A stretch of 37,050 bases of DNA from an uncultured Gemmatimonadota bacterium (GCA_902805735.1 CADCTW010000196.1:1-37050), one strand, 5' to 3'; counted from the first letter of the stretch, positions 16,296 through 24,826 are shown. Made by a program: numbers and translations. The notes: generated from the sequence alone by a model not told the origin.

Positions 16296-16898
16296 CTACC
16301 AGGGACTCCGCTCGATGGCCCACACCGTCGCGAACGCCGCCACCACGCTGGAGACCAGCACCACCCGCATCCGCTGCGGAGAGAACCAGCCCGGCCGCCG
16401 CGCCAGCGCGAAGGCGCGGTCCAGCAGGGCGAAGCCCGCCGCGGCGATGAGCAGCACCACGATCTGCCCCGCCTCGATCCCCAGGTTGAAGCCCAGCAGC
16501 GGCACGGCGATGCGGTCCACGAACAGCTCGCGCAGGTAGTTGGCGAACCCGGCCCCGTGCACCAGCCCGAAGACGCCCGCGAAGACGGGGCGGTAGCGGT
16601 TGGCCCAGGGGGCGCGCTCCCGGTTGGCCACCACGATGTTCTCGATGGCGGTCGCGACGATGGTCACCGGGATCAGGAACTCGATCAGGTCGGTGGGGAG
16701 GTTCAGCGTGCCCGTGACCGCCAGCGCCAGCGTGACCGAGTGGCCCACGGTGAAGGCGGAGATCACCCACAGCAGCTGCCGCCAGTCGCGCCGGTGGTAC
16801 ACGGCGGCCAGCACCAGCAGGAACAGGATGTGGTCCATCGCCGCCAGGTCGGTGATGTGGCGGTAGCCCAGCTGAAAGTAGACCAGGAGCTCGGACAT
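16296..16898 (-). CDS. HupE/UreJ-type integral membrane protein
   Basis: A 200-aa protein with about six hydrophobic helices. The family signatures are present: HITDLAAMDHILFLLVL near the N-terminus, AFTVGHSVTLALA, the helix EFLIPVTIVATAIENIVVAN, and FGLVHGAGFANYL. The conserved His/Asp residues inside helices resemble those of nickel/cobalt permeases (HupE, UreJ), and the short form without a signal peptide corresponds to the HupE_UreJ_2 group. Expected location is the inner membrane. A metal transport role is the common guess for this family and is supported here only by context. Only 6 nt from the TPR gene stop. Confidence 0.85.
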   Translation of the reverse strand: MSELLVYFQLGYRHITDLAAMDHILFLLVLAAVYHRRDWRQLLWVISAFTVGHSVTLALAVTGTLNLPTDLIEFLIPVTIVATAIENIVVANRERAPWANRYRPVFAGVFGLVHGAGFANYLRELFVDRIAVPLLGFNLGIEAGQIVVLLIAAAGFALLDRAFALARRPGWFSPQRMRVVLVSSVVAAFATVWAIERSPW

Positions 16899-16904
16899 CT
16901 CCCG

Positions 16905-18212
16905 TTACCCTCCGATGGAGTCGAGGACGGCGCGGGCCGTCGCGGGGTGGCGCGGGTGGAAGCCGGGGTGGATCTCCAGCGCCCCCTCCAGGTGCCGGGC
17001 CGCGGCGGCGTGATTCCCCAGCGCGCGCTCGATCATCCCCGCGTGGAAGAGGAGCAATGCGTCGCGCGTGCCCATCCGCAGCGCGCCCTTCATGGCGTCG
17101 CGCGCGTCGGCGAACCGCCCCTGGCGGTAGAGCGCCCACGCCAGCAGATCGAAGCCGTACACGTCGCGGCGGGTGCGCAGGTCGGCCGCGGCCCCGGCGG
17201 CGATGGGGGCGGCGTCGTGCCCCTGGTCCAGCAGGAAGAGGCTCCACGCGCGGTGCATGGAGCCGCTCTCCTGGCTGGCGGCCACGGCCGCCACGCGGGC
17301 GTACTCGCGGGCGCGCACGGAGTCGCGCAGGGCGAGCGCGACCTCGCTCATCTCGGCCAGGATCACGGGGTCCAGCACCTGCGCGATGGAGCGCTCCTGC
17401 AGCGCCAGCGCGCGCTCGTGCCGGCCGCGCGCCACCTCCACCCGCGCCAGGCCGGCCAGGATGCGGTGGTCTTCGGGGTTGATGGCCAGGCCGTCGCGGT
17501 AGGCGCGCTCGGCCCGGCGCAGCTTGCCGGCGCGCAGCTCCAGGTCGCCGCGGCGCATCTGGAACCAGGCCCGCTGCTCGCGCGCCAGGCCGCCGTGGCT
17601 GAGCGACTGGTGCGCGGCCTGGGCCAGCAGCTTCCTCGCCTCGCTCGTGCGGCCGCGGATCTCTTCCAGGCGGGCAGCGCGCGGGGCGACCCCAAGGGTG
17701 TTGCGGTGCAGCGCCAGCGTGTCGAAGCTGGCGGCCGACCCGGCGTAGTCGCCCAGCTCCATCTGCACCTCGCCCAGCAGGGCGCGGTACGAAGGGCGCC
17801 GCGGCTCTTCGGCCACCAGCGCGGCGGCGATCGCCCGCGCTTCCTGGAAGCGGTGCTGCGCCAGCAGCGTGGAGGCCAGGGTCACGCGCGCGCCGGCGTT
17901 GCGGCCCTCGCGCAGCGCGATCGACTCGCGGGCCACGGCCTCGGCGCGGAGCACGTCCTGGAAGTCGCCCGTGCTGCGGCCGCGCTGCAGGTACAGCGAG
18001 GCCAGGCGGGCGCGGTCCAGCGCGCTGAACGGGTCCTGCTTCGCCCGCAGCTCGAACAGGGCGATGTCCTTTTCCCGGATCTCCCCTTCCGCCGCGGCGG
18101 CCTGCACCGTGGCGGGGGCGGCATCCGCCTCGCGCATCCCGTCCACGACGAGGAAGCCGCCGACGCCCGCGCCGGCCAGGAGAATCGCGGCTGCTGTGGT
18201 CCTTGTCTTCAT
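16905..18212 (-). CDS. Membrane-anchored or exported tetratricopeptide repeat protein
   Basis: A 435-aa protein. Residues 8-24 form a hydrophobic segment after MKTRTT, either a signal peptide or an anchor, so the rest is periplasmic. From about residue 45 to the end it is a helical solenoid with TPR-like units, for example AERAYRDGLAINPEDHRILA near 240 and AARHLEGALEIHPGFHP near 410. TPR proteins act as scaffolds; nothing enzymatic is seen. Co-transcribed with the HupE-type and DUF6702 genes. A strong hairpin in the 150-nt gap upstream separates it from the β-barrel gene. Confidence 0.85.
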   Translation of the reverse strand: MKTRTTAAAILLAGAGVGGFLVVDGMREADAAPATVQAAAAEGEIREKDIALFELRAKQDPFSALDRARLASLYLQRGRSTGDFQDVLRAEAVARESIALREGRNAGARVTLASTLLAQHRFQEARAIAAALVAEEPRRPSYRALLGEVQMELGDYAGSAASFDTLALHRNTLGVAPRAARLEEIRGRTSEARKLLAQAAHQSLSHGGLAREQRAWFQMRRGDLELRAGKLRRAERAYRDGLAINPEDHRILAGLARVEVARGRHERALALQERSIAQVLDPVILAEMSEVALALRDSVRAREYARVAAVAASQESGSMHRAWSLFLLDQGHDAAPIAAGAAADLRTRRDVYGFDLLAWALYRQGRFADARDAMKGALRMGTRDALLLFHAGMIERALGNHAAAARHLEGALEIHPGFHPRHPATARAVLDSIGG

Positions 18213-18270
18213 GGAGCAATCACCTCGCGGGGAGCGCCACGGGCCTCGCCGCCGTGTGTCGGTGGGCGGG

Positions 18271-18294
18271 CCGCCCCGCGGTGTCGCGGGGCGG
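18271..18294 (-). terminator. Strong hairpin between the β-barrel and TPR genes
   Basis: Perfect 10-bp GC stem (CCGCCCCGCG / CGCGGGGCGG) with the 4-nt loop GTGT, 69 nt beyond the stop at 18363 and 59 nt before the TPR start. It could terminate or attenuate, or protect the 3' end of the upstream message. Confidence 0.55.
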
Positions 18295-18362
18295 ACCGCC
18301 CGGTCGTCGTCCTGCCCGGACGCGGCACCTCGCCGCGCCTGGGCTCCGTCAGGGCCGCGGTG

Positions 18363-19643
18363 CTACTCGCCGCGGACGCCGCCGGTCTTGACTTCCGTCT
18401 GGTACGGCTGGAACTCGCAGCCGGGACGGACCGGGACGTACACCACGTCCGGACGCGTCTGCCCCGCCTCGGCGAACACCGGAACCCCCATGAAGTCGCC
18501 CACGCGGGTGACTTCGTTGACGCCGAGCACGCGCGGCAGGCCGTACTTGACGAAGCGGCGGTTCTGGAACATCACCGGCTCGTTGTTGATGAACCAGGTG
18601 GCGTTGGCCGCGTACTGCGCGCCCGCGGGGAACGCGGTCGCGAAGGGCTGCCCGTTCACCGTGGTGTCGCCGGCGGCCGGGTTGTACATCGCCGTCACGT
18701 TGGTCACCGTGCCGTCCTGCACCACGCAGACCTGGATCTGCTGCATGGCGGGCGCGACCGGCGCCGGCGGCGGCGGAGCCACTTCGACCGGCACCGGGAG
18801 CGGAGCCGGCGGCGGGATCACGGCCACCGGGGGCGGCGTGAAGTCGCCGAACATGGCCTTCAGCCCGATGGTCGCCCGCCCCGTGACCGCGGTGCGGTCG
18901 TCGGCGATGCGCACCGTGCTCCCCGTGGGGGCGCGGATCGGCCCCATGAACCCGTCGCCCACGTGCACGGGCGAGTCGTAGATGTGCGCGGCCAGCTCGC
19001 CGAACACCCCGAACATGGGGGTGATCTCGAAGAGCGTGATCCCCGCGCCCGCCGTTCCCTGGCCCACCGAAGCCAGGTCCGGCTCGTAAGCCAGGCACGC
19101 GCCGCGGAAGAAGGTGACCGCCTCGCACTCCATGCGGTCCTCGCCCGCCAGGTCCACCGTCACGCCGCCGCCGCCCGCGAACAGGTAGGCGGAGCGGTAC
19201 CAGCGGGTGCTGCGCACGAACGGGCGCACCGCCAGGCCCAGGTCGTAGAAGTACGTGTTCATCACGCGGCCATCGTACGTCTCGTCGTCCCCGCTCGCGT
19301 CGAAGAACCCGTCGCTGGCGAACGGAATCTTCATGGGCGCGTACATGCCGTGGGCGCGCACGCCGAACATGGGCGACACCCAGAAGGTGGCCTGCGCGCC
19401 GAAGACCGGGGCGTACCCGGGCGCGTAGTCCTGCGCGTCGTCGTTCTCCACCGGCGTCGCGGTGCCGTTGAGCGTGATGGTGCGGCTCTCGTACCACCGG
19501 CTGGTCAGCGAGCCGCCGGCATAGACGCCCAGGTCGAACCGGCTCACGCGCGGACCTTCCATCCCCATCTCCTGCGCCTGCGCCCGTTCCGCCGGGATGG
19601 CCAGCAGCGCGGCGAGCGCGGCGAGCCTCATCGTAAGTTTCAT
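18363..19643 (-). CDS. Outer-membrane β-barrel protein with Pro-rich linker and C-terminal domain
   Basis: A 426-aa protein with a signal peptide (about 1-23, ending AQAQ). Residues 30-270 show alternating hydrophobic strands typical of small barrels (FDLGVYAGGSLTSRW, VFGAQATFWVSPMFGV, GAGITLFEITPMFGVFGELA). A Pro-rich linker at 272-300 (FTPPPVAVIPPPAPLPVPVE) leads to a C-terminal domain of ~120 residues that does not show OmpA peptidoglycan motifs. The linker suggests the C-terminal domain is in the periplasm. I do not recognise that domain. The gene lies within the DUF4331/HupE/TonB cluster, on the same strand. Confidence 0.8.
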   Translation of the reverse strand: MKLTMRLAALAALLAIPAERAQAQEMGMEGPRVSRFDLGVYAGGSLTSRWYESRTITLNGTATPVENDDAQDYAPGYAPVFGAQATFWVSPMFGVRAHGMYAPMKIPFASDGFFDASGDDETYDGRVMNTYFYDLGLAVRPFVRSTRWYRSAYLFAGGGGVTVDLAGEDRMECEAVTFFRGACLAYEPDLASVGQGTAGAGITLFEITPMFGVFGELAAHIYDSPVHVGDGFMGPIRAPTGSTVRIADDRTAVTGRATIGLKAMFGDFTPPPVAVIPPPAPLPVPVEVAPPPPAPVAPAMQQIQVCVVQDGTVTNVTAMYNPAAGDTTVNGQPFATAFPAGAQYAANATWFINNEPVMFQNRRFVKYGLPRVLGVNEVTRVGDFMGVPVFAEAGQTRPDVVYVPVRPGCEFQPYQTEVKTGGVRGE

Positions 19644-19841
19644 CTAGTTCTCCCTCCCCCATGTGGTCGTGGTGGCGCGGCAAGCGCCACTCCCGTGTCG
19701 CCCCGGCCGGCGGCTGCCGAAAGGGAGGGGGTCCGGAACCGCGGCCGTCATCCGTGCCCGTGTCGGGTGCGTGTTCGGAGAGGACGCGGGGGTTGCGTCG
19801 GCCTTATAGACCGCGGTCCGGACCCCCACCTTCGGCCGTCC

Positions 19842-19867
19842 GGCGCCTCCCGCGTGGCGGGGGCGCC
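19842..19867 (-). terminator. Hairpin after the DUF4331 C-terminal gene
   Basis: Eleven base pairs (GGCGCC and CCCGC against GCGGG and GGCGCC) with one bulged T and a 3-nt loop, 15 nt after the stop at 19882. Good placement for a terminator of the DUF4331 pair. Confidence 0.55.
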
Positions 19868-19881
19868 GGGCCGGCTCGTGC

Positions 19882-20517
19882 TTACTGCGTGTTGGGCGCG
19901 GCCACGTACGGGAACGTCGTCAGGTCCGCCTTGGTGTCCGGCACGTTGTCGATAACCAGCCCCGGGCTGACGTTGTTCATGTTGCCGAGCAGGGGGCCGA
20001 AGATCACGCCCAGCCCCTTGTCCACCGCGTCGTCACCGTCCAGCTTGCGGCCGCCGTAGCCGTTGGTGGCGTCCAGCGCGTGGGTGAGCCAACCCACCGT
20101 GGCGGCCGTCGCCACGGTGGCCGCGGTCACGCCGGGGCCGCGGTCCATGCGCACCACCAGCATGTCGGGCAGAAGGGCGTCCGCCACGGTGCTGGCGTAG
20201 CCGGTGTCGCGCCCCGCCACCATGGTCATGAAGTTCCGCAGGTCGTCGCGGAACTCGGCCTTGCTCTCGGACGGCTGGGTGTTGTTGTAGTGGTCGTGCT
20301 CGCGCTTCTCCACCATCACCTCGCTGACCAGCGGGTTGGCGAGGTGCTCGATCTGGTCGAACGTCAGGCGCGTGTTGCCGATGATCGAGGTGTCCTTCAC
20401 GAACTCCGTACGCGTCTCGGTCACCACGTCCGTGATCGTGCGCGTGTTCTCGTCGCTGCAAGCCGCCAGAAAGGCGGTGGCGGCGAGCACGGCTGCGGCT
20501 GCATGCTGCATCTTCAT
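19882..20517 (-). CDS. DUF4331 C-terminal-half lipoprotein
   Basis: A 211-aa protein with a lipoprotein signal and lipobox LAAC (C20). The mature part has FDQIEHLANPLVSEVMV, DLRNFMTMV and the terminal GGRKLDGDDAVDKGLGVIFG and TTFPYVAAPN, which match the C-terminal half of the usual single-chain DUF4331 proteins as I remember them. Function is unknown; it should sit in a membrane facing the periplasm or on the cell surface. The N-terminal half is encoded 46 nt upstream. Together they read as one ancestral protein split into two exported chains. Confidence 0.75.
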   Translation of the reverse strand: MKMQHAAAAVLAATAFLAACSDENTRTITDVVTETRTEFVKDTSIIGNTRLTFDQIEHLANPLVSEVMVEKREHDHYNNTQPSESKAEFRDDLRNFMTMVAGRDTGYASTVADALLPDMLVVRMDRGPGVTAATVATAATVGWLTHALDATNGYGGRKLDGDDAVDKGLGVIFGPLLGNMNNVSPGLVIDNVPDTKADLTTFPYVAAPNTQ

Positions 20518-20563
20518 CGTTTCAATCTCCTGGAGATCCGGTTCAGCGTTTCCGTTGGGTCGA

Positions 20564-21343
20564 TCAGCGGCTGATAGTGCCCCAGATCCCGATGTTGTTG
20601 CCCGTGGCGCCGGCGCCGCGCAGCGCGGACTCCGGCAGCTCGACGACGATGGCCATCGAGTTGAACGTGAGCAGGAAGTCGCGCGCGTTGCCGCGGGTCG
20701 CGTCGAACGGCCCCGGGTTGGCCGTGTCCGCCGGGCGGAAGGCGTTCGCCGACTTGGTGATCATGGACGCGGGGCCGCGCGCGGGGCGGCGGTCCGGGAT
20801 GATCCGGAAGAACTGCTCGAGGTCGATGTAGAACGGGTCGTCGCGCGGGCCGGTGAAGAGCTGCACCTGCGCCGTGCCCGTACCGCCGGTGAGCGTGCCG
20901 CCCATGGCGCCGCGGATGTCCGGGGTGGCCTTGGCCACCCGGTTGCGCATCCCGCGCGTGGCCGGCGCCATGGGGCCGAACATCCCCACTTCCTGCCCGC
21001 CGTTCTGCGTGTTGTCGAACTGGAACTGGAGAACCAGGTCCTCCACCGCGTCGCCGGTGTTGTCGATCTTGATCTGGTACAGCGCGTTGGCGTCGAACCG
21101 GGCGCCCGCGGTGTTGGCCGGCGAGATCGGCGACTGCGTGGTCATCACCAGGACGATGCGGTCCGTGGTGGAGCCGGGAAACGCGTACACGTCGTTGATG
21201 TCGAGCTGCGGGCTGAGCTCTACTTCCGGGGTGTCCTGGTGGTCCGAGCCCACCGCCTGCCTCACTCCCGCCACCGTGGCGACGGACGCGGCCGCAAGCA
21301 GCACCGCCGCGGCTCCGTGTCGAACCGTAAACTTCATCCTCAT
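20564..21343 (-). CDS. DUF4331 N-terminal-half exported protein
   Basis: A 259-aa protein with a signal peptide of about 32 residues. The mature protein begins SDHQDTPEVELSPQLDINDV, the DUF4331 hallmark (SDH/SSH, D-DVYAF), and continues with ALYQIKIDNTGDAVEDLVLQ, PFYIDLEQFF and a closing strand region. It ends where a full-length DUF4331 protein would go on, and the continuation lies in the next gene, which has its own lipoprotein signal. Role unknown. It is the first gene of the envelope cluster after the AraC gene and probably carries the promoter, in the 175-nt gap that also holds inverted-repeat copy 5. Confidence 0.8.
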   Translation of the reverse strand: MRMKFTVRHGAAAVLLAAASVATVAGVRQAVGSDHQDTPEVELSPQLDINDVYAFPGSTTDRIVLVMTTQSPISPANTAGARFDANALYQIKIDNTGDAVEDLVLQFQFDNTQNGGQEVGMFGPMAPATRGMRNRVAKATPDIRGAMGGTLTGGTGTAQVQLFTGPRDDPFYIDLEQFFRIIPDRRPARGPASMITKSANAFRPADTANPGPFDATRGNARDFLLTFNSMAIVVELPESALRGAGATGNNIGIWGTISR

Positions 21344-21460
21344 GGTTCTCCTCCCCCTGGTGATTGTCCCGGCGGGGCAGTGCCCGCAAGAACTTCTTTG
21401 TTCGTGTCAGAAGTACGCCGTGCTCACCTGTAGCGGATCTCTTTCTCTCCAGGGACGACG

Positions 21461-21511
21461 AAAGGCACGGAGAACCCGGTGTTCTCCGTGCCTCCGTGCC
21501 CCTGTGTGAGA
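21461..21511. repeat. Dispersed inverted repeat, copy 5 (shortened left arm)
   Basis: Core hairpin GGCACGGAGAAC (21464-21475) / GTTCTCCGTGCC (21481-21492) with a 5-nt loop; the right arm continues to GTGTGAG but the left arm is missing its outer half. It begins just beyond the AraC stop. Confidence 0.85.
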
Positions 21512-21518
21512 GCGCCGT

Positions 21519-22445
21519 TCAGAGCGCCGCGAGCAGCTCCTCCTCGTCCAGCGCGCACCCGGCCAGCGAGCCGTGCGGGTCCGCCAGCAGCTCGCCGGCC
21601 GCGTCGTCGCGGGCGGCGGAGGCGCGCGTGTCGCGGACGTACGCGCCGGGGGTCACACCCACGATGCGCGCGAAGTGCCGCGTCAGGTGGCTCTGGTCCG
21701 CGAAGCCGGCCTCCAGCGCCGCGCGGCTGATGGGGACGCCGTTGGCCAGCAGCGAGCGGGCCGTGGCGATGCGGAGCTGCGTGTGGTAGGTGTGCGGCGG
21801 CAGGCCGAAGCGCTTGGCGAAGGCGCGCAGCAGGTGGAACTTGCTGAGCCCCGCCGCCGCCGCCAGCTCGTCCAGCGACACCGCCTGCCCGGGTGAGGCG
21901 TGCAGCAGGTCCCGCGCGCGCAGCAGGGGGGCCGCGCCGGGGTCGTCGTCCGCCGAGCGGGGGCCGGGCGCGGCGAAGCGGCGCAGCAGCTCGTGCAGCG
22001 CCAGCGCCAGGCGGCACTGCGCCTCCAGGGCGGACGCGTCGCGCTCCAGCGCCGCGTGCAGCGAGGTGAGCACGCGGAAGAGCGTGGGGTCGTGGGTGCG
22101 CGCGCGCCGCAGGTGCACCGGCTCGTCGCTCTCGTCTTCGCGGAAGCGGGCGAGCACCTCCGGAGCCACGAAGAGCACGCGGAACGACGCGAGCCCCTCC
22201 AGCCGCCGGTCGGTGTGCACCTCCCCCGGCTCCATGAGCAGCGTGTCGCCGGGGCGCACGCTGTGGATCCGCTGCCGGTACTGCACCTCCCCCGTCCCGG
22301 CGTACGCGGTGCAGAAGGCGTACGTCTCGTGGTACCAGCGCCACAGCCGGCCGCTTCTCTCCACACGCATCACTTCCACACCCGGGAGAGCGGCGGGGCG
22401 CCACACCCGCACCTGCTCCCCCAGCACCTTGGTTGCCACGACCAC
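21519..22445 (-). CDS. AraC-family transcriptional regulator with N-terminal cupin
   Basis: A 308-aa protein. Residues 1-130 are a cupin-type sensing domain (RQRIHSVRPGDTLLMEPGEV is the barrel core). Residues 180-275 hold two helix-turn-helix motifs: LDELAAAAGLSKFHLLRAFA and ISRAALEAGFADQSHLTRHF, followed by GVTPGAYV, the AraC C-terminal signature. It binds DNA as a regulator in response to a small ligand that cannot be named here. It lies directly upstream of the DUF4331 cluster on the same strand, so it may control it. Confidence 0.92.
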   Translation of the reverse strand: MVVATKVLGEQVRVWRPAALPGVEVMRVERSGRLWRWYHETYAFCTAYAGTGEVQYRQRIHSVRPGDTLLMEPGEVHTDRRLEGLASFRVLFVAPEVLARFREDESDEPVHLRRARTHDPTLFRVLTSLHAALERDASALEAQCRLALALHELLRRFAAPGPRSADDDPGAAPLLRARDLLHASPGQAVSLDELAAAAGLSKFHLLRAFAKRFGLPPHTYHTQLRIATARSLLANGVPISRAALEAGFADQSHLTRHFARIVGVTPGAYVRDTRASAARDDAAGELLADPHGSLAGCALDEEELLAAL

Positions 22446-22768
22446 CTCCGTCGGAGATTCCGTTCCGGCGCGTAGAGAGCGCAGGCGAGAGCAGCCAGGG
22501 CCCGCAAGATAGCTGCCACGGATGTCGGGAAACGTGTGTTTTGGTGGACGGAGTGCACGCGCACGGGTGCCGGGGACGGGGGCATCGCGCCGCTCGTCCC
22601 CCGCACCCGCCGTTGTCCCGCCTTGCTTTGCGTCCCCACCCGGCGGAAACGCGCAGATCCTCTTCTACAGCAAGAACTTCCTAGATTAAAATGTAACGAT
22701 TCTGCCCTGCGCGGTCGGCCCGGTTTCGCGGCCGCCCGGGCGGGTGCGCAGCTTGCCTCCGGGGTGGT
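22446..22768. other. Intergenic region between two AraC-type genes
   Basis: No gene is supported in these 323 nt. An AT-rich patch at about 22675-22700, the least GC-rich place nearby, may belong to a promoter for the 21519-22445 gene on the minus strand. Confidence 0.45.
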
Positions 22769-23167
22769 TCAGCCCGTGTCGTCCCCGGCCGCGGCGGACG
22801 CGTGGCGCGCGCGCGCGAAGCGCCCCGGCGTGGTGCCGGCGAAGCGTTTGAAGTGTCGGCATAGGTGGCTCGCGTCCGAGAAGCCGGTGCGCACCGCCGC
22901 GTCCTGCACGGACGCCCCGCCGCGGAGCATCTCCATGGCGTGGTGGACGCGCAGCCGGTTCTGGTACGTGTGCGGCGGGAGTCCCACGGCCTCGGTGAAG
23001 CGGCGCGCGAGATGGAACTTGCTCACCCCGGCCACGGTGGCGAGCTCGTCCAGCGGAACGTTGCGCACCCAGTGCTCGTCCAGGTAGGCGCGGGCGCGCG
23101 CGACGTACGGCGAGGCACGGCCGTCCCCATCGGACGGGGGCAGGGCAAGCGGAGCGGTTTCGGTCAT
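22769..23167 (-). CDS. Minimal AraC-type DNA-binding protein
   Basis: A 132-aa protein made almost only of the AraC DNA-binding domain: LDELATVAGVSKFHLARRFT and VQDAAVRTGFSDASHLCRHF, then GTTPGRFARAR. There is no ligand-binding domain, so control must come from expression or from a partner. It resembles the C-terminal domain of the neighbouring AraC protein (SKFHL, LPPHTY, SHL-RHF in both). It may be a paralogue that lost the sensor. It follows the two-kinase operon on the same strand, separated by inverted-repeat copy 6. Confidence 0.88.
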   Translation of the reverse strand: MTETAPLALPPSDGDGRASPYVARARAYLDEHWVRNVPLDELATVAGVSKFHLARRFTEAVGLPPHTYQNRLRVHHAMEMLRGGASVQDAAVRTGFSDASHLCRHFKRFAGTTPGRFARARHASAAAGDDTG

Positions 23168-23268
23168 GGCGGCGAGCGGAAAGAGAGGGCGCGGACCCGG
23201 CCGCGCGCGTGCACTCTATGCCAATCTTCACTCGGGCGCCCGCTTCAGTCTTGAAGGAAAATGCGATC

Positions 23269-23331
23269 TCACACAGAGGCACAGAGGCACAGAGAAGAAC
23301 TTCATCTCTGTGCCTCCGTGTCTCTGTGTGA
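23269..23331. repeat. Dispersed inverted repeat, copy 6 (complete)
   Basis: TCACACAGAGGCACAGAGGC to the mirrored GTGTGA, between the kinase stop (23335) and the AraC start (23167). Confidence 0.94.
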
Positions 23332-23334
23332 TCA

Positions 23335-24753
23335 TTACGCGTCCTCGGTGCCCGCGGCCTCTTTGGGCGGGCCGGCCAGGGGGAGCGACACGCGGAAGCG
23401 CGTCTCGCCGGGGCGCGAATCCACGCGGATTGAGCCGCCGTGGCGACGCTGCACGATGCGCCGCACGATGTCCAGCCCCAGCCCGCTCCCCTCGCCCACC
23501 CCCTTGGTGGTGAAAAAGGGCTCCCAGATCCGCGCCTGGATGTCCGCGGGGATGCCGGGGCCGTCGTCCGCGATCTCCACCTGCGCGTCGGCGCCCTGGC
23601 GCGAGGTGCGGATGCGCAGGCGGCCCTTGCCCCGCATCGCGTCCACCGCGTTGTCGATCAGGTTGGTCCACACCTGGTTCAGCTCGCCCGGGTACACGCA
23701 CACGCGCGGCAGGGCGGCGTCGTACTCGCGCGTCACCTCCACCCCGTGCTTCAGCTTGTGGTGGAGGAGGGTCAGGGTGCTCTCCAGCCCCGCGTGCAGG
23801 TCCGTCTCCTTGAGCTCCGGCGCCTGGTCCATGTGCGAGTACTGCTTGATGGACTGCACCAGGAAGGAGATGCGGTCGGAGCTCTGCACGACTTCGCGGA
23901 GGAGGGCGGCGGAGGCCAGCGTGGCCGCCAGCCAGCTCACCGTGTCGCCCAGGCGGTCGGCGCCCATGGCCCCGGCCAGCTCATCCAGCCGGGCGGGGGC
24001 GATGCCGCCGGCCACCAGCGTGGCCGCCAGATTCCAGCTCTCCGCCACGCCGTGGTCGTCCAGCCAGTCCGCCACGGCGTCTTCGCGGCCGCTGCGCTCC
24101 AGCGGCTCCATGGGGATGGACGCCGAGCAGAAGGCGCGCGACTCGTTGTACAGCCGGTCCAGCAGCTCCTGCTGCCGGGGCTCCAGCGGGTGCGCGTGGA
24201 GGCGGAGGGCGGAGCACTGGGCGGCCGCCACCGTCTCGTCCAGCTGTGCGGCGGCGCGGCGCACGGCCGCGGCGGGGTTGTTGAGCTCGTGCGCCAGCCC
24301 CGCGGCCATCCGCCCCAGCGCGGCCAGCTTCTCCTGCTGCTGCGCCTGGGCGTTCACCTCCTGCGTGCGCCCCGCCAGCGCCGGCAGGATGAGCTGGGCC
24401 ACCGGCGCCGTGGTCACGATCAATTCCCGCAGCCGCGGAACGGGGATGCGCAGCACCTCCACCTCCCCCACCGCCGCCGCCGAGGCGATGGAGGGGAGGC
24501 CGCTCAGCATGGACATCTCCCCCACGAACTCGCCGGGGTGATGCACGGTCAGGAGCAGCTCCTCGCCCCCGGCGCTGCGGGTGATGCGCACGTCGCCGGC
24601 CAGCACCACGAAAAAGTCGTAGTCCTCCGTGCCCTGCTTCAGGAACACCTCTCCCGCGGGCACCTTCTCCCGCGCGCCGTACGGGGAGAGCAGCTCGAGC
24701 TGCTCGGCCGTGAAGCGGGGGAAGAGGCGGCGCTCTTCCGGGTCGTGGAGCAT
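23335..24753 (-). CDS. Sensor histidine kinase with cyclic-nucleotide-binding-type domain (second of two)
   Basis: A 472-aa soluble kinase. Residues 10-115 form a cNMP-binding-type β-roll (KVPAGEVFLKQGTEDYDFFV, HHPGEFVGEMSMLSGLPS); the phosphate-cassette residues look unlike the cAMP consensus, so the ligand is uncertain. The H-box GLAHELNNP puts the phosphorylated His at H155. A long helical insert of about 200 residues precedes the catalytic domain: N-box QVWTNLIDNAVDAM, G1 DDGPGIP, F-box EPFFTTK, G2 GSGLGLDIVRR. It follows a very similar kinase and a receiver-reductase fusion. I infer that one or both kinases phosphorylate that receiver. Confidence 0.92.
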   Translation of the reverse strand: MLHDPEERRLFPRFTAEQLELLSPYGAREKVPAGEVFLKQGTEDYDFFVVLAGDVRITRSAGGEELLLTVHHPGEFVGEMSMLSGLPSIASAAAVGEVEVLRIPVPRLRELIVTTAPVAQLILPALAGRTQEVNAQAQQQEKLAALGRMAAGLAHELNNPAAAVRRAAAQLDETVAAAQCSALRLHAHPLEPRQQELLDRLYNESRAFCSASIPMEPLERSGREDAVADWLDDHGVAESWNLAATLVAGGIAPARLDELAGAMGADRLGDTVSWLAATLASAALLREVVQSSDRISFLVQSIKQYSHMDQAPELKETDLHAGLESTLTLLHHKLKHGVEVTREYDAALPRVCVYPGELNQVWTNLIDNAVDAMRGKGRLRIRTSRQGADAQVEIADDGPGIPADIQARIWEPFFTTKGVGEGSGLGLDIVRRIVQRRHGGSIRVDSRPGETRFRVSLPLAGPPKEAAGTEDA

Positions 24754-24790
24754 CCGGCTACGCCTCCAGCGTGCTCATGGGAAGGGCGGC

Positions 24791-24819
24791 CTCACACAGA
24801 GGCACAGAGACACGGAGAA
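24791..24819. repeat. Dispersed inverted repeat, copy 7 (left arm only)
   Basis: CTCACACAGAGGCACAGAGA and a few more bases without any matching right arm; lies in the 73-nt gap between the two kinase genes, so it does not form the hairpin. Confidence 0.8.
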
Positions 24820-24826
24820 AGGCACC

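Noticed and set aside
15034..18219. 1061-codon minus-strand open frame
   Set aside because: It runs in a different frame through the TPR, HupE-type, DUF6702 and His-rich genes; translation is low-complexity Arg/Gly/Ala.
15339..19955. 1538-codon plus-strand open frame
   Set aside because: Antisense of five convincing minus-strand genes; no signal peptide, domain or motif.
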